Below, piece by piece: positions 43,943-53,033 of a DNA stretch of 64,000 nt (the stretch's first letter is position 1; every line of letters starts with the position of its first letter). The position numbers and the translations under genes were made by a program. The stretch spans positions 1-64,000 of the forward strand of contig DATKZT010000041.1 of the NCBI GenBank assembly GCA_035527845.1, read 5' to 3'. This stretch comes from JAUWKC01 sp035527845 (GTDB taxonomy: Bacteria; Planctomycetota; Phycisphaerae; Sedimentisphaerales; Anaerobacaceae). The notes under the pieces were generated by a model, which saw nothing but the letters and a program-made list of their open reading frames with translations, was not told the DNA's origin and did not search any database.

Positions 43943-46102
43943 TTACTGGTTGCAGCGCCTATCATCAAGCCATGTATCCGCGACCAGCTTAATATCCTTC
44001 CAGTCGGTCACACAGTCATCGTTGAGGTCAACGACGTCGACGGCGTACTTTGTTACGCATCTGCACGCAAAGATGCAGATATCGTCGAGGTGCATAACAC
44101 CGTAACCGCCTTTTTCTCTGTTGCAATTGGTGACGTCACCAAAGCCGAGAGACATTTTGACGACATTCGTTGTGTCAATGGCGGCGAAGTCGGCAATCGC
44201 GATATCCCACTGCTGCCATTCGGCAACCTGCATATCCGCGAGGGACTCAGGCGCCGTGCTGCCGTAGGTGGCCACAGCCGAATTGTTGCTGTCGTCCACC
44301 AATTGCATGAACATGGCTTCGAGGGCGGTTGCGTCATTGCCGGGGTCTCCATAGAACCACAGTTCGAGGGCTTGGGCACAACTGCTGGAGAGGTCGAGGC
44401 CATCATAGGCTCTGGTTGCGATTGCATAGTTGCAGTCGCGTCTGTCGCCGATCACGTCCTCACCGCTGCAGTCATAGTAGTAAAGCATACTCTTGTCGCC
44501 GCCGTGAGCGATGGCGGTGTCGGTGTAGACACATGAGCCTGTGCCGTTACCTCCGACGCCGTGCTCATCGCCGCAGCCGTCAAGCCAGGTATCCCAAATC
44601 GGGTTGCCCGCATCATAAGCTTCCATATCCTCGGCACACTCTCTGTCCACGACTGTGAACTGCCAAACGGGACCGGGATACATGCAGCAATCGCCGACCG
44701 TATCAATTCTCCAGTAGTAGGTCTTGCCGAGACAGAGCGGCTCGGTCGTGTAGCAATTGCCTGTCTGAACGCCCTTCCAGGCGTGCAGGCTGGCAGCCTC
44801 GACTTCCTCTCTGTCTTCGCTGAGGAAGATATGATACTGCGGATTTGGACACTCGATCTCACCCGGGCACCAGCAAAGCTCTGCAATAGGCGGAACACCT
44901 GTTGCGCCGTTTACGGGCATCGGAGCCCATACCTCACCCTCGATAAGCTGGACCCAAATCTTGGTCTTGCCAGGATACTCGGGGGTGTTGTAGTCCACCA
45001 TGAGGTTTCCTCTGGGGGTGATTCTGCCGAAGCAGTCTTCCTGCGGGCAGCTGACCCAGTGGCCTTGAAGCTCCTGTTCACGCACGTCGTCCACGATGTC
45101 GCCGTCAACTACCCAGACGCCGCAGCCGCAGATGTTGACGAGCCAGTTGTCGGTCTCCGACCACAACTCGTCTTCGGTGTTGATAAGACCGCAGGTGAGG
45201 TTGACGGTCGTAAAACCGCTTGAATCGCCGTCGTCGATGAATCCGAAACCGCCGCCCATAGTAATCAACTGACCGTCCATGTTGAGAACGGCCTGGCCTG
45301 ACCAGTCATTGTCTTCGCCGAAGTAGAAGTCGCCGTCGACGTCAACGATGGCATTGTCGGTGACGGTTACGATGCAGTTGCTCGAGCCGCCGGCCAAACG
45401 GAAATTCCCGGCGAAAAAGATAAGCTGGGCATTCTCGCTGATGGTCCAGGTGTCAGTGACGTCGTCCGACCTGCCTCGTGACCTGACCTGTCCTGCCTCA
45501 AGAATTGCGTTGCCGCTGAGGTCGATATGGTACTCGCCCTCGTTCTGGCGCATTTTGTCGCCGTCGTTGCTTACGTACACGTAGGTGTCGTCGGTCATGT
45601 TCAGCTCGTGGTACACGCCGCCGTCATCGCCGAACCGATACTCTCGCCTGCATATAAGCCGGGCGTTCTCGGTCATGTTGATAATCGCGTCGCCGTTGTC
45701 GCCGTGATTCTGCAAACGGTTCGTGCTCACTATGGCGTCGTCGGCCATAGTAAGGGTCGCCTGGTAGGGGTCGTCCCGGATTTCCAGGGTGTCGCAGATA
45801 TACACGTTGCAGTCCTTGATGAAGTAGACGTCGTGATCGAACTGGTCGGTGCGCACCCTAAAGTTGTTGACCTGAATCTTGGTGTCCAGAATGATCGGGT
45901 CCGGCACATTTTGGACAATCGCCGTGTCCTGACACGTGCCGCCTGCGCCGGGTCCGCCATACAGCGATACCGGATTCCAGTTCCACGGGCTGATGTAGAG
46001 GTAGCTCCAGGGATACTCGTTCGTCCACTGATAATCCGTAGCTAAAGCAACGGAGCCCAGGAGCAACACAAGAGAAATTAAGAACATCAGTTTTTTACAC
46101 AT
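43943..46102 (-). CDS. Secreted surface protein with beta-repeat, FnIII-like and dockerin-like modules (719 aa)
   Basis: The signal peptide is MCKKLMFLISLVLLLGSVALA. About 330 residues of short beta repeats follow (MTENARLICRREYRFGDDGG, LSGNAILEAGQVRSRGRSDD, VTDNAIVDVDGDFYFGEDND), suggesting a beta-helix. Then come one FnIII-like module with the family phrase GKTYYWRIDTV, a jelly-roll or CBM-like domain (MLYYYDCSGEDVIGDRR, LELWFYGDPGNDATALEAM) and a dockerin-like repeat (VDLNDDCVTDWKDIKLVADTWLDD). It is an exported, probably surface-attached protein; no enzyme active site was recognised. AAGGAGGAG precedes the ATG. Start region and leader are nearly the same as for the downstream 371-aa gene, indicating duplication. 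Confidence 0.75.
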   Translation of the reverse strand: MCKKLMFLISLVLLLGSVALATDYQWTNEYPWSYLYISPWNWNPVSLYGGPGAGGTCQDTAIVQNVPDPIILDTKIQVNNFRVRTDQFDHDVYFIKDCNVYICDTLEIRDDPYQATLTMADDAIVSTNRLQNHGDNGDAIINMTENARLICRREYRFGDDGGVYHELNMTDDTYVYVSNDGDKMRQNEGEYHIDLSGNAILEAGQVRSRGRSDDVTDTWTISENAQLIFFAGNFRLAGGSSNCIVTVTDNAIVDVDGDFYFGEDNDWSGQAVLNMDGQLITMGGGFGFIDDGDSSGFTTVNLTCGLINTEDELWSETDNWLVNICGCGVWVVDGDIVDDVREQELQGHWVSCPQEDCFGRITPRGNLMVDYNTPEYPGKTKIWVQLIEGEVWAPMPVNGATGVPPIAELCWCPGEIECPNPQYHIFLSEDREEVEAASLHAWKGVQTGNCYTTEPLCLGKTYYWRIDTVGDCCMYPGPVWQFTVVDRECAEDMEAYDAGNPIWDTWLDGCGDEHGVGGNGTGSCVYTDTAIAHGGDKSMLYYYDCSGEDVIGDRRDCNYAIATRAYDGLDLSSSCAQALELWFYGDPGNDATALEAMFMQLVDDSNNSAVATYGSTAPESLADMQVAEWQQWDIAIADFAAIDTTNVVKMSLGFGDVTNCNREKGGYGVMHLDDICIFACRCVTKYAVDVVDLNDDCVTDWKDIKLVADTWLDDRRCNQ

Positions 46103-46205
46103 AATACTCCTCCTTCAAAAACTCAAGATACTTTCTGTGAATTACTTTGGCTACATGCCAAAACGTTCGTTGTTTCGGGGGGGGCAAAAAAGGCCTTCAC
46201 CACTG
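46103..46205 (-). promoter_or_regulatory. Conserved 5' leader (candidate structured RNA), copy 2
   Basis: This leader precedes the 719-aa gene. On the minus strand it has GGTGAAGGCC about 98 nt before the start codon, then GAAACAAC, ACGTTTTGGC and the hairpin TTTGGC-ATGTA-GCCAAA, ending TTTTTGAAGGAGG. The blocks line up with copies 1 and 3. No known riboswitch consensus was matched. Confidence 0.5.
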
Positions 46206-47157
46206 CTATCTGCCCGCCTTTGACAACATCTCATTAACAGCTTCCTGCTTGTCAAGAGCCGTTATTCGACACAGGGCCGGAATTGCACAATTCCGATACC
46301 TTCACCTTCACCTTGTCCCCTGCGGCAAAAAACCGCCCCGACAAAACTACTCCAATTCCAAAGATCCGATTTTTCTGTCTTCTCGTGTTGTTTTTGCCAA
46401 TGATTAAGAAACTCAAACTTCGCGCCCAATCCGTCGGGCCACAACAGTCCCTTTCATAACTCGTTAGGTTGTTCCATAGGCATCTCCTCCATTCCATGGG
46501 TCATTCAACGATATGCACTTCTTGACAAGGGCCAGAGCCGGGCGCCGAGGCGTCACTGCAATCATCAACGTGCTGCACAGCGCGCCGGTGTAGCTGACGA
46601 ACGGACTTCGAGAGAACCGCCCCCAGCCGGACCCAATCACAAACCTTCGATATGTCTGTATGCCGCTCCTCGCTCTCATCGCTCTCCTCTCCTCAAAACT
46701 AACGCCGCCCTTTGTCGGCTCGCCGTTACTTATAGCAGGTGGGGATACCCATCCTCCCGGCGAGACCTCACCGAAGCCGGCAACCATTGTAGCATACAAC
46801 ACTACGTTGTGCTACGCTCATCATTCTCAAATTAGCACTTTGGTCCGTAAATGTCAATAGTATAGTTGCCCCAACCAGCAAATTTTTTTATTTTTTTTGC
46901 CTATTCTCGGACGGAGGCGGCAAGGGCAATAAAGGCCCTATAATCGCTACGTTGTGCGACTGCCAGCCGAGCCTTACCCCGCGGCGCCGGGTCGTTCGCA
47001 TCCTGGCACACAAGTCCTTTTTTATAAAGGACTTACATCCAAACAGCCCCATGGAGATGCCGTTGCCGGTGAGTGGGGCGACTTCCGGCAATGGGGTGCG
47101 GCCACAGCGAGGAGGTACAAATGCGGCAGGCGGCGACGAGGCGGCGGCATCCCGGGC
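46206..47157. other. Long intergenic region without a supported gene
   Basis: About 950 bases lie between the 719-aa gene and the terminator of the 1563-aa gene. Reading frames here are short, rich in unusual residues and without recognisable motifs. A TTGACA on the minus strand near 46252 could be part of the promoter of the 719-aa gene, but its -10 is poor. Confidence 0.4.
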
Positions 47158-47194
47158 AAAAATAAACGGGGCCCATACCGAAGTACAGGCCCCG
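47158..47194 (-). terminator. Rho-independent terminator of the 1563-aa gene with UUCG loop
   Basis: On the minus strand CGGGGCCTGTAC and GTATGGGCCCCG pair, with two mismatches, around the stable tetraloop TTCG. TTTATTTTT follows. It lies 40 nt past the stop codon of the large LamG protein gene. Confidence 0.9.
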
Positions 47195-47233
47195 AATTTT
47201 CAAGTAAATTCAACAGTCGATAGAATCAAGCGG

Positions 47234-50200
47234 TTACGGCTCCGGCGGCCAGAGCTGCTCAACTCCCCAGGACTCGAGAAGCTTTGCGAAGTCCCTGAAG
47301 TTGATAACCTCGTCGTCTTCGCCGCTGTAGAGGTTGGCCTCGGAGGCAAGCTCCACTATGCCGTCGCCGCCCGATGCCAGCCACGCTATCTCGGCGCGGC
47401 TTACCGCGCGATCGTAAACACGAACGTCGTCAATCTTACCGTCGAAGCTGGCGCCGTCGCCATATCTGCCGCCGATGCCGAGCCCGTCGTTGGCGTCGCT
47501 AAACAGCTCGATGGCGCCGCGGGTCTCCGAGGCTTCCTCCACGCCGTTGACGTAAACGACCTGGTCGTTGTTGTCGTATGTGCCGGCGATGTGAATCCAC
47601 TCTTTACCCGCAATCGTACCACCACCGCTTTGGACAGACAACACGTTGCCAAGGTCGTTAGCATCACGCATGATGAAGGCGGCGCCGTCTTCGTTATCGA
47701 CTTCGAGACCGAAGGTCTCTCGGTCGTTCTCGCCTTTGATAACGACTTTCATGTCTTCGCCGACGTCTCCATCAATGTATATCCAGGCCATGACGCTGAC
47801 GTAATGCTTTGGCCTGAGCTTTGGCGTGACGCCATTGTCGTCGACGACGACCCATCCGCCGGAGAGGTCAATGGCCTGGCCGTCTTTCCCGGCGACCCAC
47901 TCGTAGGCGCCTTCGGCAGTCCCGTGATAAGCGTTCGGCCACGAATCATTCGCGTTGCCGTCAAGCTGCCACCGAGCAACACGATTCGCGTCGGAGGGCT
48001 GCGTAACGGGGGTCACATTGACGTCGCCTCTGAGCCACTGCTCGCCCATGGCGCCGACATCGCCCATACCGATGATGCAGTCATCGTCAAGGTCGCCGAC
48101 CGGCCCAAACTCAGGCTTGCAGATAGGCATGCTCAGGAGAAGGTCATCGAAGAACACGATGCCTTTGCCGGCGGCCACCGGGTCAAGCTTGTTGCCGAAC
48201 CCGATGTAGACGTTGGCAATGCTCGAGAAGTCCACATCATCTGGAACGGCGGCAAAGTTGCCGTCGCTGAAGTAAATGAATGGGATGTCCCATCGCTGCC
48301 ACTCTTCGACCTGAATGTCGCTCCAAGCTTCGCCTTCGTTGTCCCCGTAGCGTATCTCAGCGTATGTGTCCCAGGTATCATCCACACCGATGTACATCTG
48401 CTCGGTCTGGGTGGCGTCGTTTCCTGCCAGGCCGTAGAAGAACACCGTCAGCAGCCGAACATCGACGGAGGTCCAGTCCTGAAAACCGCCGATCTCTTCC
48501 AGAGGCAGCCAGGCCTCGGCATAGTAGTAATCAGCCCACGGGTCATCCGTGTCGTAGGTGTATGACATCGCCTGCTCGCCGCGATACACCGGCTTTCGGG
48601 GCGCCTGTGCAAGCTCCAGCCACGCACCCGTCTGTTGGCCGTATTCCTGAGAATACTGGTCATACCAGGTGTACTGTATTCCCTTCTGGTCCAGGTCATA
48701 CTGCTCGAAATCGTCGAGAGTGACATACTGGGCAACCGTGAAGCTCCAGACCTTGCCCTTGTACGTGGCAGGCTCGTTCACCTCATCAATGCGCCAGTAG
48801 TAAGTCTGGCCCAGCTCCATTAGGCCGGGGTCGTATTCCTCGTCGCCGAGATTCTTTGTCGCTACCTTATCGACGGTGGTCGCACTGTTGACGTCATCCC
48901 AGCTCGTGCCGAAGTAGACATTGTGCGTGTCGGTATAATCGCCGGGCTTCCAGGTGAGATTTGCGTCCCGCGGCACGTCGGTCCCACCGTCGATGGGTTC
49001 GGGCGCCCAGGCGTACTCGACGTCACCGCCCCTGAACAACTCGTCTACCTTGCTCTGCGGTATTTCGTAGTCATAGACTCTGAAGTCGTCCGCCTTGCCG
49101 AGGAAGGAATCGCCATCCGTATAGTTGGCGCCGATCCTGAATCCTTCCTCATTAGCGGCGGCAGCCTGACCGAGAGTGGTGCCGTTAGCCTCACTGGTTT
49201 CAGCTACGACAACGGTGTCGAAGTATATCTTCATTGTGCCTTCGGGGCCATTCTTGGTAAAGACAAGGTGATGCCAGTCGTTCTTCCAGGTATCAGCGTT
49301 GGTTTTCCACTCAACCAAGTCATTGGTATCGTTTCCGGCTTGCCAGATTACTCCGGGGTTACCACCAGCGCTATCGGGCGCACGCACTAACATTTGCAAA
49401 TCATCAGTGCCGAAGCCCAAGTGATCGTTTTCGTCGCCATCTCTCCAGGCATCCTTCCACCAGACGGAGATGCTTATTGACTCACCAAGGTAGTTAAACA
49501 CGTTGTCGTCTATATCGACACGCTCTTCTTCATGGAAACTGATACAGCCTGGGAACCTGCCGTCACAAGGATCCCATGTGTCGTCCTGGTCATCGTCAAT
49601 GCTGCCATGATTGTAATAGCCGGAAGAATCCGTGACCTCGTCGCCGCTGGTCTCATCGAACTTGTACCAGACGATCATATTCGGGTCAACAATGACAGCC
49701 TCGGTTGAAAAACTCCAGAGGAAGCCTTCATACGTGGCGCTGGGGTCGTCGTCGACATCATCGATCCGCCAATAGTAGGTTTTGCCCTGTTGGAGCACAA
49801 GATTGCCTGCTTCGGGATACATGTTGCCATCAACCGTGCCCTGATACACAACGTTGGCGTCGGTGCCGAAGTACACATCGTGGTGGTCCGCAAACGGCCC
49901 CGGGGTCCAGGTAAGGACCGTATCATTTGTGTCACATGGGTCCACGCGGTCCGCCATGTGAGGCGGGTTGGGGTTGGTGGAACATCCAGGCGATGGCAGG
50001 ACAATAATATCCCAAATCTTCACCTCGTCGATCAGACCGTCGAAATAGCCGGCCGTGTTGCCGTCGGCCCGCCTTTCCATACCGATACCAACAGGGTCGC
50101 TATTGCCGGAAGGATTCGGGCCTTCATCATTGGTGTTAATCAAATCTCCATTGTAGTAGAGCCTCATCTGCTCCTCATCCGGAGCCAACTGGTCATAAAC

Positions 50201-51925
50201 CGCGGCAATATGCTGCCATTCACCGACCTGGACCTGGCCCTCGGTCTCGTTGTTGCCGTTGTGGGTCTGTTGCAGCTCGTTGTTGCCGCCGGGGTCAACG
50301 ATCCGAAGCCGCCACGACGACTCACCGGGTTTGCCAATCAACGTAATATCGCCGTAGGCATCGGTGAGCGTTTCGGGCTTGATCCACATCTCGACTGTGT
50401 ACTGATAGCCGTCCAGGCGCAGAGGATCACCCGTGCCCGTATCGAGCCTGTACAAGCCTGCGTTGGGTTCGAAATCCGCCGAGGTCCCGCTGAAACGCCC
50501 GTCGGCATACTTGACTGAGCCATCAGCAGAGGGGTCATGCAGCGCAGAAAATGTTGTGAAGTGCAGGTTGTTGCCGCTGGTGTCGAGTTCCGTGGCTGGA
50601 AGGTCGGCGCCGAGGCTGCCCTCGAAAGTCATTTTTGCGACAAGCCCGCCGTAACCTGTCCTGAACATCCATACTTCGCCGTCGCCGCCGGTGTCCGTTT
50701 TGATGCGCCAATAGTAACTCTTGTACGTGTCAAGGGTGCCTACCGGACAGTTGTTATCGGTGGCGCTTACAGTGTCTTCAATCGCACCGGGTTGCATTGT
50801 GTTGACATCGTTGAAATCGGTGCTGAAGTAGACGACCTGCTGCGCAGTTGCAATGCATGAAGGGGTCCAGCTAAGGACCACGCCTGCCGGGTTCACACCC
50901 TTGCGGCCATCAGGCGGGTCCGGGTCAAAAGCATTTCCATCCTCGGTGGTAAAGCTCCAGACGAAGGGGCTTTCCCATACTTCCTCCTCGGCGTTATCGA
51001 CCTCGTCAACCCGCCAATAGTAGGTTGTGTTGAGCTGAAGGGCCGCCGGGACGGTATAGTCGTTGCTGTCCTGGTTCTCGGAATAATACAGGACGTCCCC
51101 ATGACTGTCACGAGTTGCCTGAGCGACATCGTCGGAGTCGGGGTCGAGGTACACATCATGGTTCGGGTCTGCTATCATCTCTGTGGGCGTCCAGCTAAGA
51201 ACCAAACCAGCGGGACATACACCTGTCGCGCCCCTGCCCGGGTCCGGATCTTCAGCATATGGCCCTGCCGCGATAGCGCTTACCTGGGCCCCGCCGGCAA
51301 CAGGCACGTCATAAGTAATGACGACCGCTATGAAGCCTTCGGCAGGAACCAGAACAGGTTCGTTAATGTCCTCATTTATTTCTGTCAGCCAGCCGGCGGG
51401 GTCGCCTTCACCAAGATTTTCAATCTGCAATACACCGCCGCCCACAATGATTTGTGGATCGCGCCCGCTATCCAGCTGGAGACGGTGCACCCTGAGAATT
51501 CCGCCGTTGAGCCATATCCGGTGGGTCCCGCCGGGGTCGTCGGGGAACTTCAAATCTCCGCTGTCACCCGCGCTGGTCTCGTTGCCAACCCTGAACAAGC
51601 CGCCGTTCATGGTAAGATAAGCGTCGTCGCCCTGGCCCATATCAAATCTCGCATCGATATGGAAATTACCGCCATTGACGGTGATCTCAGGCCTGGTTCC
51701 TCCTGTTCCAACGTTATTAGGCCCATCCAGGTCGGACCGGGACTGAAACAGGATATTACCGGAATCAACTATCAGGTGTCCTGCGACGCTAACCAAACCG
51801 GAATCGGTAAGGTCGTCATCCAGCGTATGAGTGGTATTCTCTGCAACTGTCAGATCGGCGGACGCGGAAGCGACCATCATCAGCGCCAGGACAAAAGAAG
51901 TTAATAAAACCAGTCTTTTACACAT
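47234..51925 (-). CDS. Giant secreted multi-domain LamG/FnIII-like surface protein with split dockerin
   Basis: The product of about 1563 aa has the signal MCKRLVLLTSFVLALMMVASASA. It continues with beta repeats like the 371-aa protein and four FnIII-like modules, each with a LxWTPG...HDVYFGT...TYYWRIDEV pattern. Two LamG (concanavalin A-like) domains are interspersed (MTFEGSLG...IDEVKIWD; WYKFDETSG...DDFRVYDYEI), followed by a jelly-roll segment. A first dockerin-like half (GDLDDDCIIGMGDVGAMGEQWL), a third LamG (ARWQLDGNAND...IDDVRVYDRAV) and a second dockerin half (VINFRDFAKLLESWGV) complete it. The start at 51925 (GGAGG 7 nt upstream) is preferred over an ATG 12 codons earlier. It is predicted to be extracellular and carbohydrate- or matrix-binding; no catalytic motif was seen. 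Confidence 0.85.
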   Translation of the reverse strand: MCKRLVLLTSFVLALMMVASASADLTVAENTTHTLDDDLTDSGLVSVAGHLIVDSGNILFQSRSDLDGPNNVGTGGTRPEITVNGGNFHIDARFDMGQGDDAYLTMNGGLFRVGNETSAGDSGDLKFPDDPGGTHRIWLNGGILRVHRLQLDSGRDPQIIVGGGVLQIENLGEGDPAGWLTEINEDINEPVLVPAEGFIAVVITYDVPVAGGAQVSAIAAGPYAEDPDPGRGATGVCPAGLVLSWTPTEMIADPNHDVYLDPDSDDVAQATRDSHGDVLYYSENQDSNDYTVPAALQLNTTYYWRVDEVDNAEEEVWESPFVWSFTTEDGNAFDPDPPDGRKGVNPAGVVLSWTPSCIATAQQVVYFSTDFNDVNTMQPGAIEDTVSATDNNCPVGTLDTYKSYYWRIKTDTGGDGEVWMFRTGYGGLVAKMTFEGSLGADLPATELDTSGNNLHFTTFSALHDPSADGSVKYADGRFSGTSADFEPNAGLYRLDTGTGDPLRLDGYQYTVEMWIKPETLTDAYGDITLIGKPGESSWRLRIVDPGGNNELQQTHNGNNETEGQVQVGEWQHIAAVYDQLAPDEEQMRLYYNGDLINTNDEGPNPSGNSDPVGIGMERRADGNTAGYFDGLIDEVKIWDIIVLPSPGCSTNPNPPHMADRVDPCDTNDTVLTWTPGPFADHHDVYFGTDANVVYQGTVDGNMYPEAGNLVLQQGKTYYWRIDDVDDDPSATYEGFLWSFSTEAVIVDPNMIVWYKFDETSGDEVTDSSGYYNHGSIDDDQDDTWDPCDGRFPGCISFHEEERVDIDDNVFNYLGESISISVWWKDAWRDGDENDHLGFGTDDLQMLVRAPDSAGGNPGVIWQAGNDTNDLVEWKTNADTWKNDWHHLVFTKNGPEGTMKIYFDTVVVAETSEANGTTLGQAAAANEEGFRIGANYTDGDSFLGKADDFRVYDYEIPQSKVDELFRGGDVEYAWAPEPIDGGTDVPRDANLTWKPGDYTDTHNVYFGTSWDDVNSATTVDKVATKNLGDEEYDPGLMELGQTYYWRIDEVNEPATYKGKVWSFTVAQYVTLDDFEQYDLDQKGIQYTWYDQYSQEYGQQTGAWLELAQAPRKPVYRGEQAMSYTYDTDDPWADYYYAEAWLPLEEIGGFQDWTSVDVRLLTVFFYGLAGNDATQTEQMYIGVDDTWDTYAEIRYGDNEGEAWSDIQVEEWQRWDIPFIYFSDGNFAAVPDDVDFSSIANVYIGFGNKLDPVAAGKGIVFFDDLLLSMPICKPEFGPVGDLDDDCIIGMGDVGAMGEQWLRGDVNVTPVTQPSDANRVARWQLDGNANDSWPNAYHGTAEGAYEWVAGKDGQAIDLSGGWVVVDDNGVTPKLRPKHYVSVMAWIYIDGDVGEDMKVVIKGENDRETFGLEVDNEDGAAFIMRDANDLGNVLSVQSGGGTIAGKEWIHIAGTYDNNDQVVYVNGVEEASETRGAIELFSDANDGLGIGGRYGDGASFDGKIDDVRVYDRAVSRAEIAWLASGGDGIVELASEANLYSGEDDEVINFRDFAKLLESWGVEQLWPPEP

Positions 51926-52025
51926 GTCTTTTCCTCCTTCGAAACAATACAAAAATCCCATATTTTGTGGCCATAGGCCGAAACATGTATTGTTCTCAAC
52001 GGGCGCTTTTTGCCTTCACCCTAAC
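51926..52025 (-). promoter_or_regulatory. Conserved 5' leader (candidate structured RNA), copy 3
   Basis: This leader precedes the 1563-aa gene. GGTGAAGGC lies about 95 nt before the ATG. It is followed by GCGCCC, GAACAATAC, ATGTTTCGGC, the hairpin GGCC-TAT-GGCC and GTATTGTTTCGAAGGAGG. AACAATAC and GTATTGTT are complementary, which could bring the upstream part next to the Shine-Dalgarno. Confidence 0.5.
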
Positions 52026-52119
52026 CATCCCGCGCCTGTTTCGAACAAATATTGACAATACAAAACAAACACAATTCCGCTTTTCTGCGTGTCTGTCCCC
52101 CAGACACTCTACCTGCAGA

Positions 52120-52172
52120 AAAACCGTTGGGTGTAGCAAAACCGTTGGGTGTAGCAAGCCGTTAGGTGTAGA
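52120..52172. repeat. Three-copy 18-bp tandem repeat
   Basis: AAAACCGTTGGGTGTAGC occurs twice exactly (52120-52137, 52138-52155), followed by a third copy that is shortened by one base and carries two substitutions (52156-52172). It is intergenic, upstream of the large LamG protein gene. Confidence 0.85.
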
Positions 52173-53033
52173 AAAAGCCGGCCTGGGTGTATAAAGAGGC
52201 CGAACTCTCACCCAAATCTCGGGATGAGAAGAACTCTTGAGGAATCGGGCTTCGTCAGCCCTAAGCAAAGACTTAGCTTGAACCTCCTCACAATTTGCTC
52301 TGATGCTCGATATTCCTCAAAAACACAAGGTCTTCGACCTCCGTGCGGAAACTGCGTGTTCTGTGGTATCACCACAGAACCAACTCAATCTGCATTCGAG
52401 TCGCTGTTCATCACCTCCCTTCAATAAAGAACCAAGTACACACCTTCCCTGTCGATTTCGGGGTGCACCTTACTTCACTACTATTTATACGATATTCGGG
52501 CCTTTGTGTCAATCAAATTGTGTCGGATTTATCGGATGTTCAGGTTTTTTTTGCCGATTCTGCGCATAATGCCTGGATTCGCGCTATTGCCGGGAGCGGC
52601 GCTAAGGCGTTCAGGGAGGGAAACTGAGTGTTCCAAGCCGGTTTTGGACGGAGGCCGCCCATCCTGCCGGGCAAATCCGACCTCCTGCTGCTCCCTGCCC
52701 GGGCAGAACCAAGGTTCAGAACCACGGATTGGGCGTGATTTGCGCCGGATTCTGACAAAAATAACCCTCGGTTTGGCGCCAAACTCGGGGCGCGTCAAGA
52801 AAGCATCTATTGCCGTTTCCAATAAGAAAGTGCGACTTTTCCGTGTCTCAAGCAGTTTGAGTATTATTGGATTGGAGATTGCCACGGCCTGCTATGCAGG
52901 CCTCGCAATGACCAAAAAAGTGGCAGGAACTTCTTAGAAACGGCACTATGAGAGGATACTACCGCCTATAGTGTACGATTTCCGCATCCTCAATCATTCC
53001 TTGTTCTGCCTCTGCTTAGGGCGAGGGCGGCCG
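52173..53033. other. Intergenic region without a supported gene
   Basis: The open frames in this stretch have no recognisable motifs or ribosome sites at useful starts. It contains the palindromic repeat at 52874-52912. Confidence 0.4.
52874..52912. repeat. Palindromic interspersed-type repeat (GATTGCCAC...CTCGCAATGAC form)
   Basis: A GAGATTGCCAC block, the perfect hairpin GGCCTGC-TAT-GCAGGCC (52886-52902) and CTCGCAATGAC form one unit. ATTGC and GCAAT extend the pairing. The layout resembles intergenic repeats seen in many genomes. Confidence 0.6.

Noticed and set aside
46454..46477. Micro-ORF MEQPNEL preceded by GGAGGAGATGCCT, resembling the cassette 1 SD region
   Set aside because: It lacks the LxDDW end and no peptide precursor gene follows; probably chance.
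52391..52414. Short minus-strand ORF (about eight codons) behind GGGAGGTG
   Set aside because: No counterpart elsewhere and no downstream gene that it would precede.
52529..52885. 118-codon minus-strand frame in the gap before ptsI
   Set aside because: No ribosome site, biased low-information composition, no motif; treated as intergenic.
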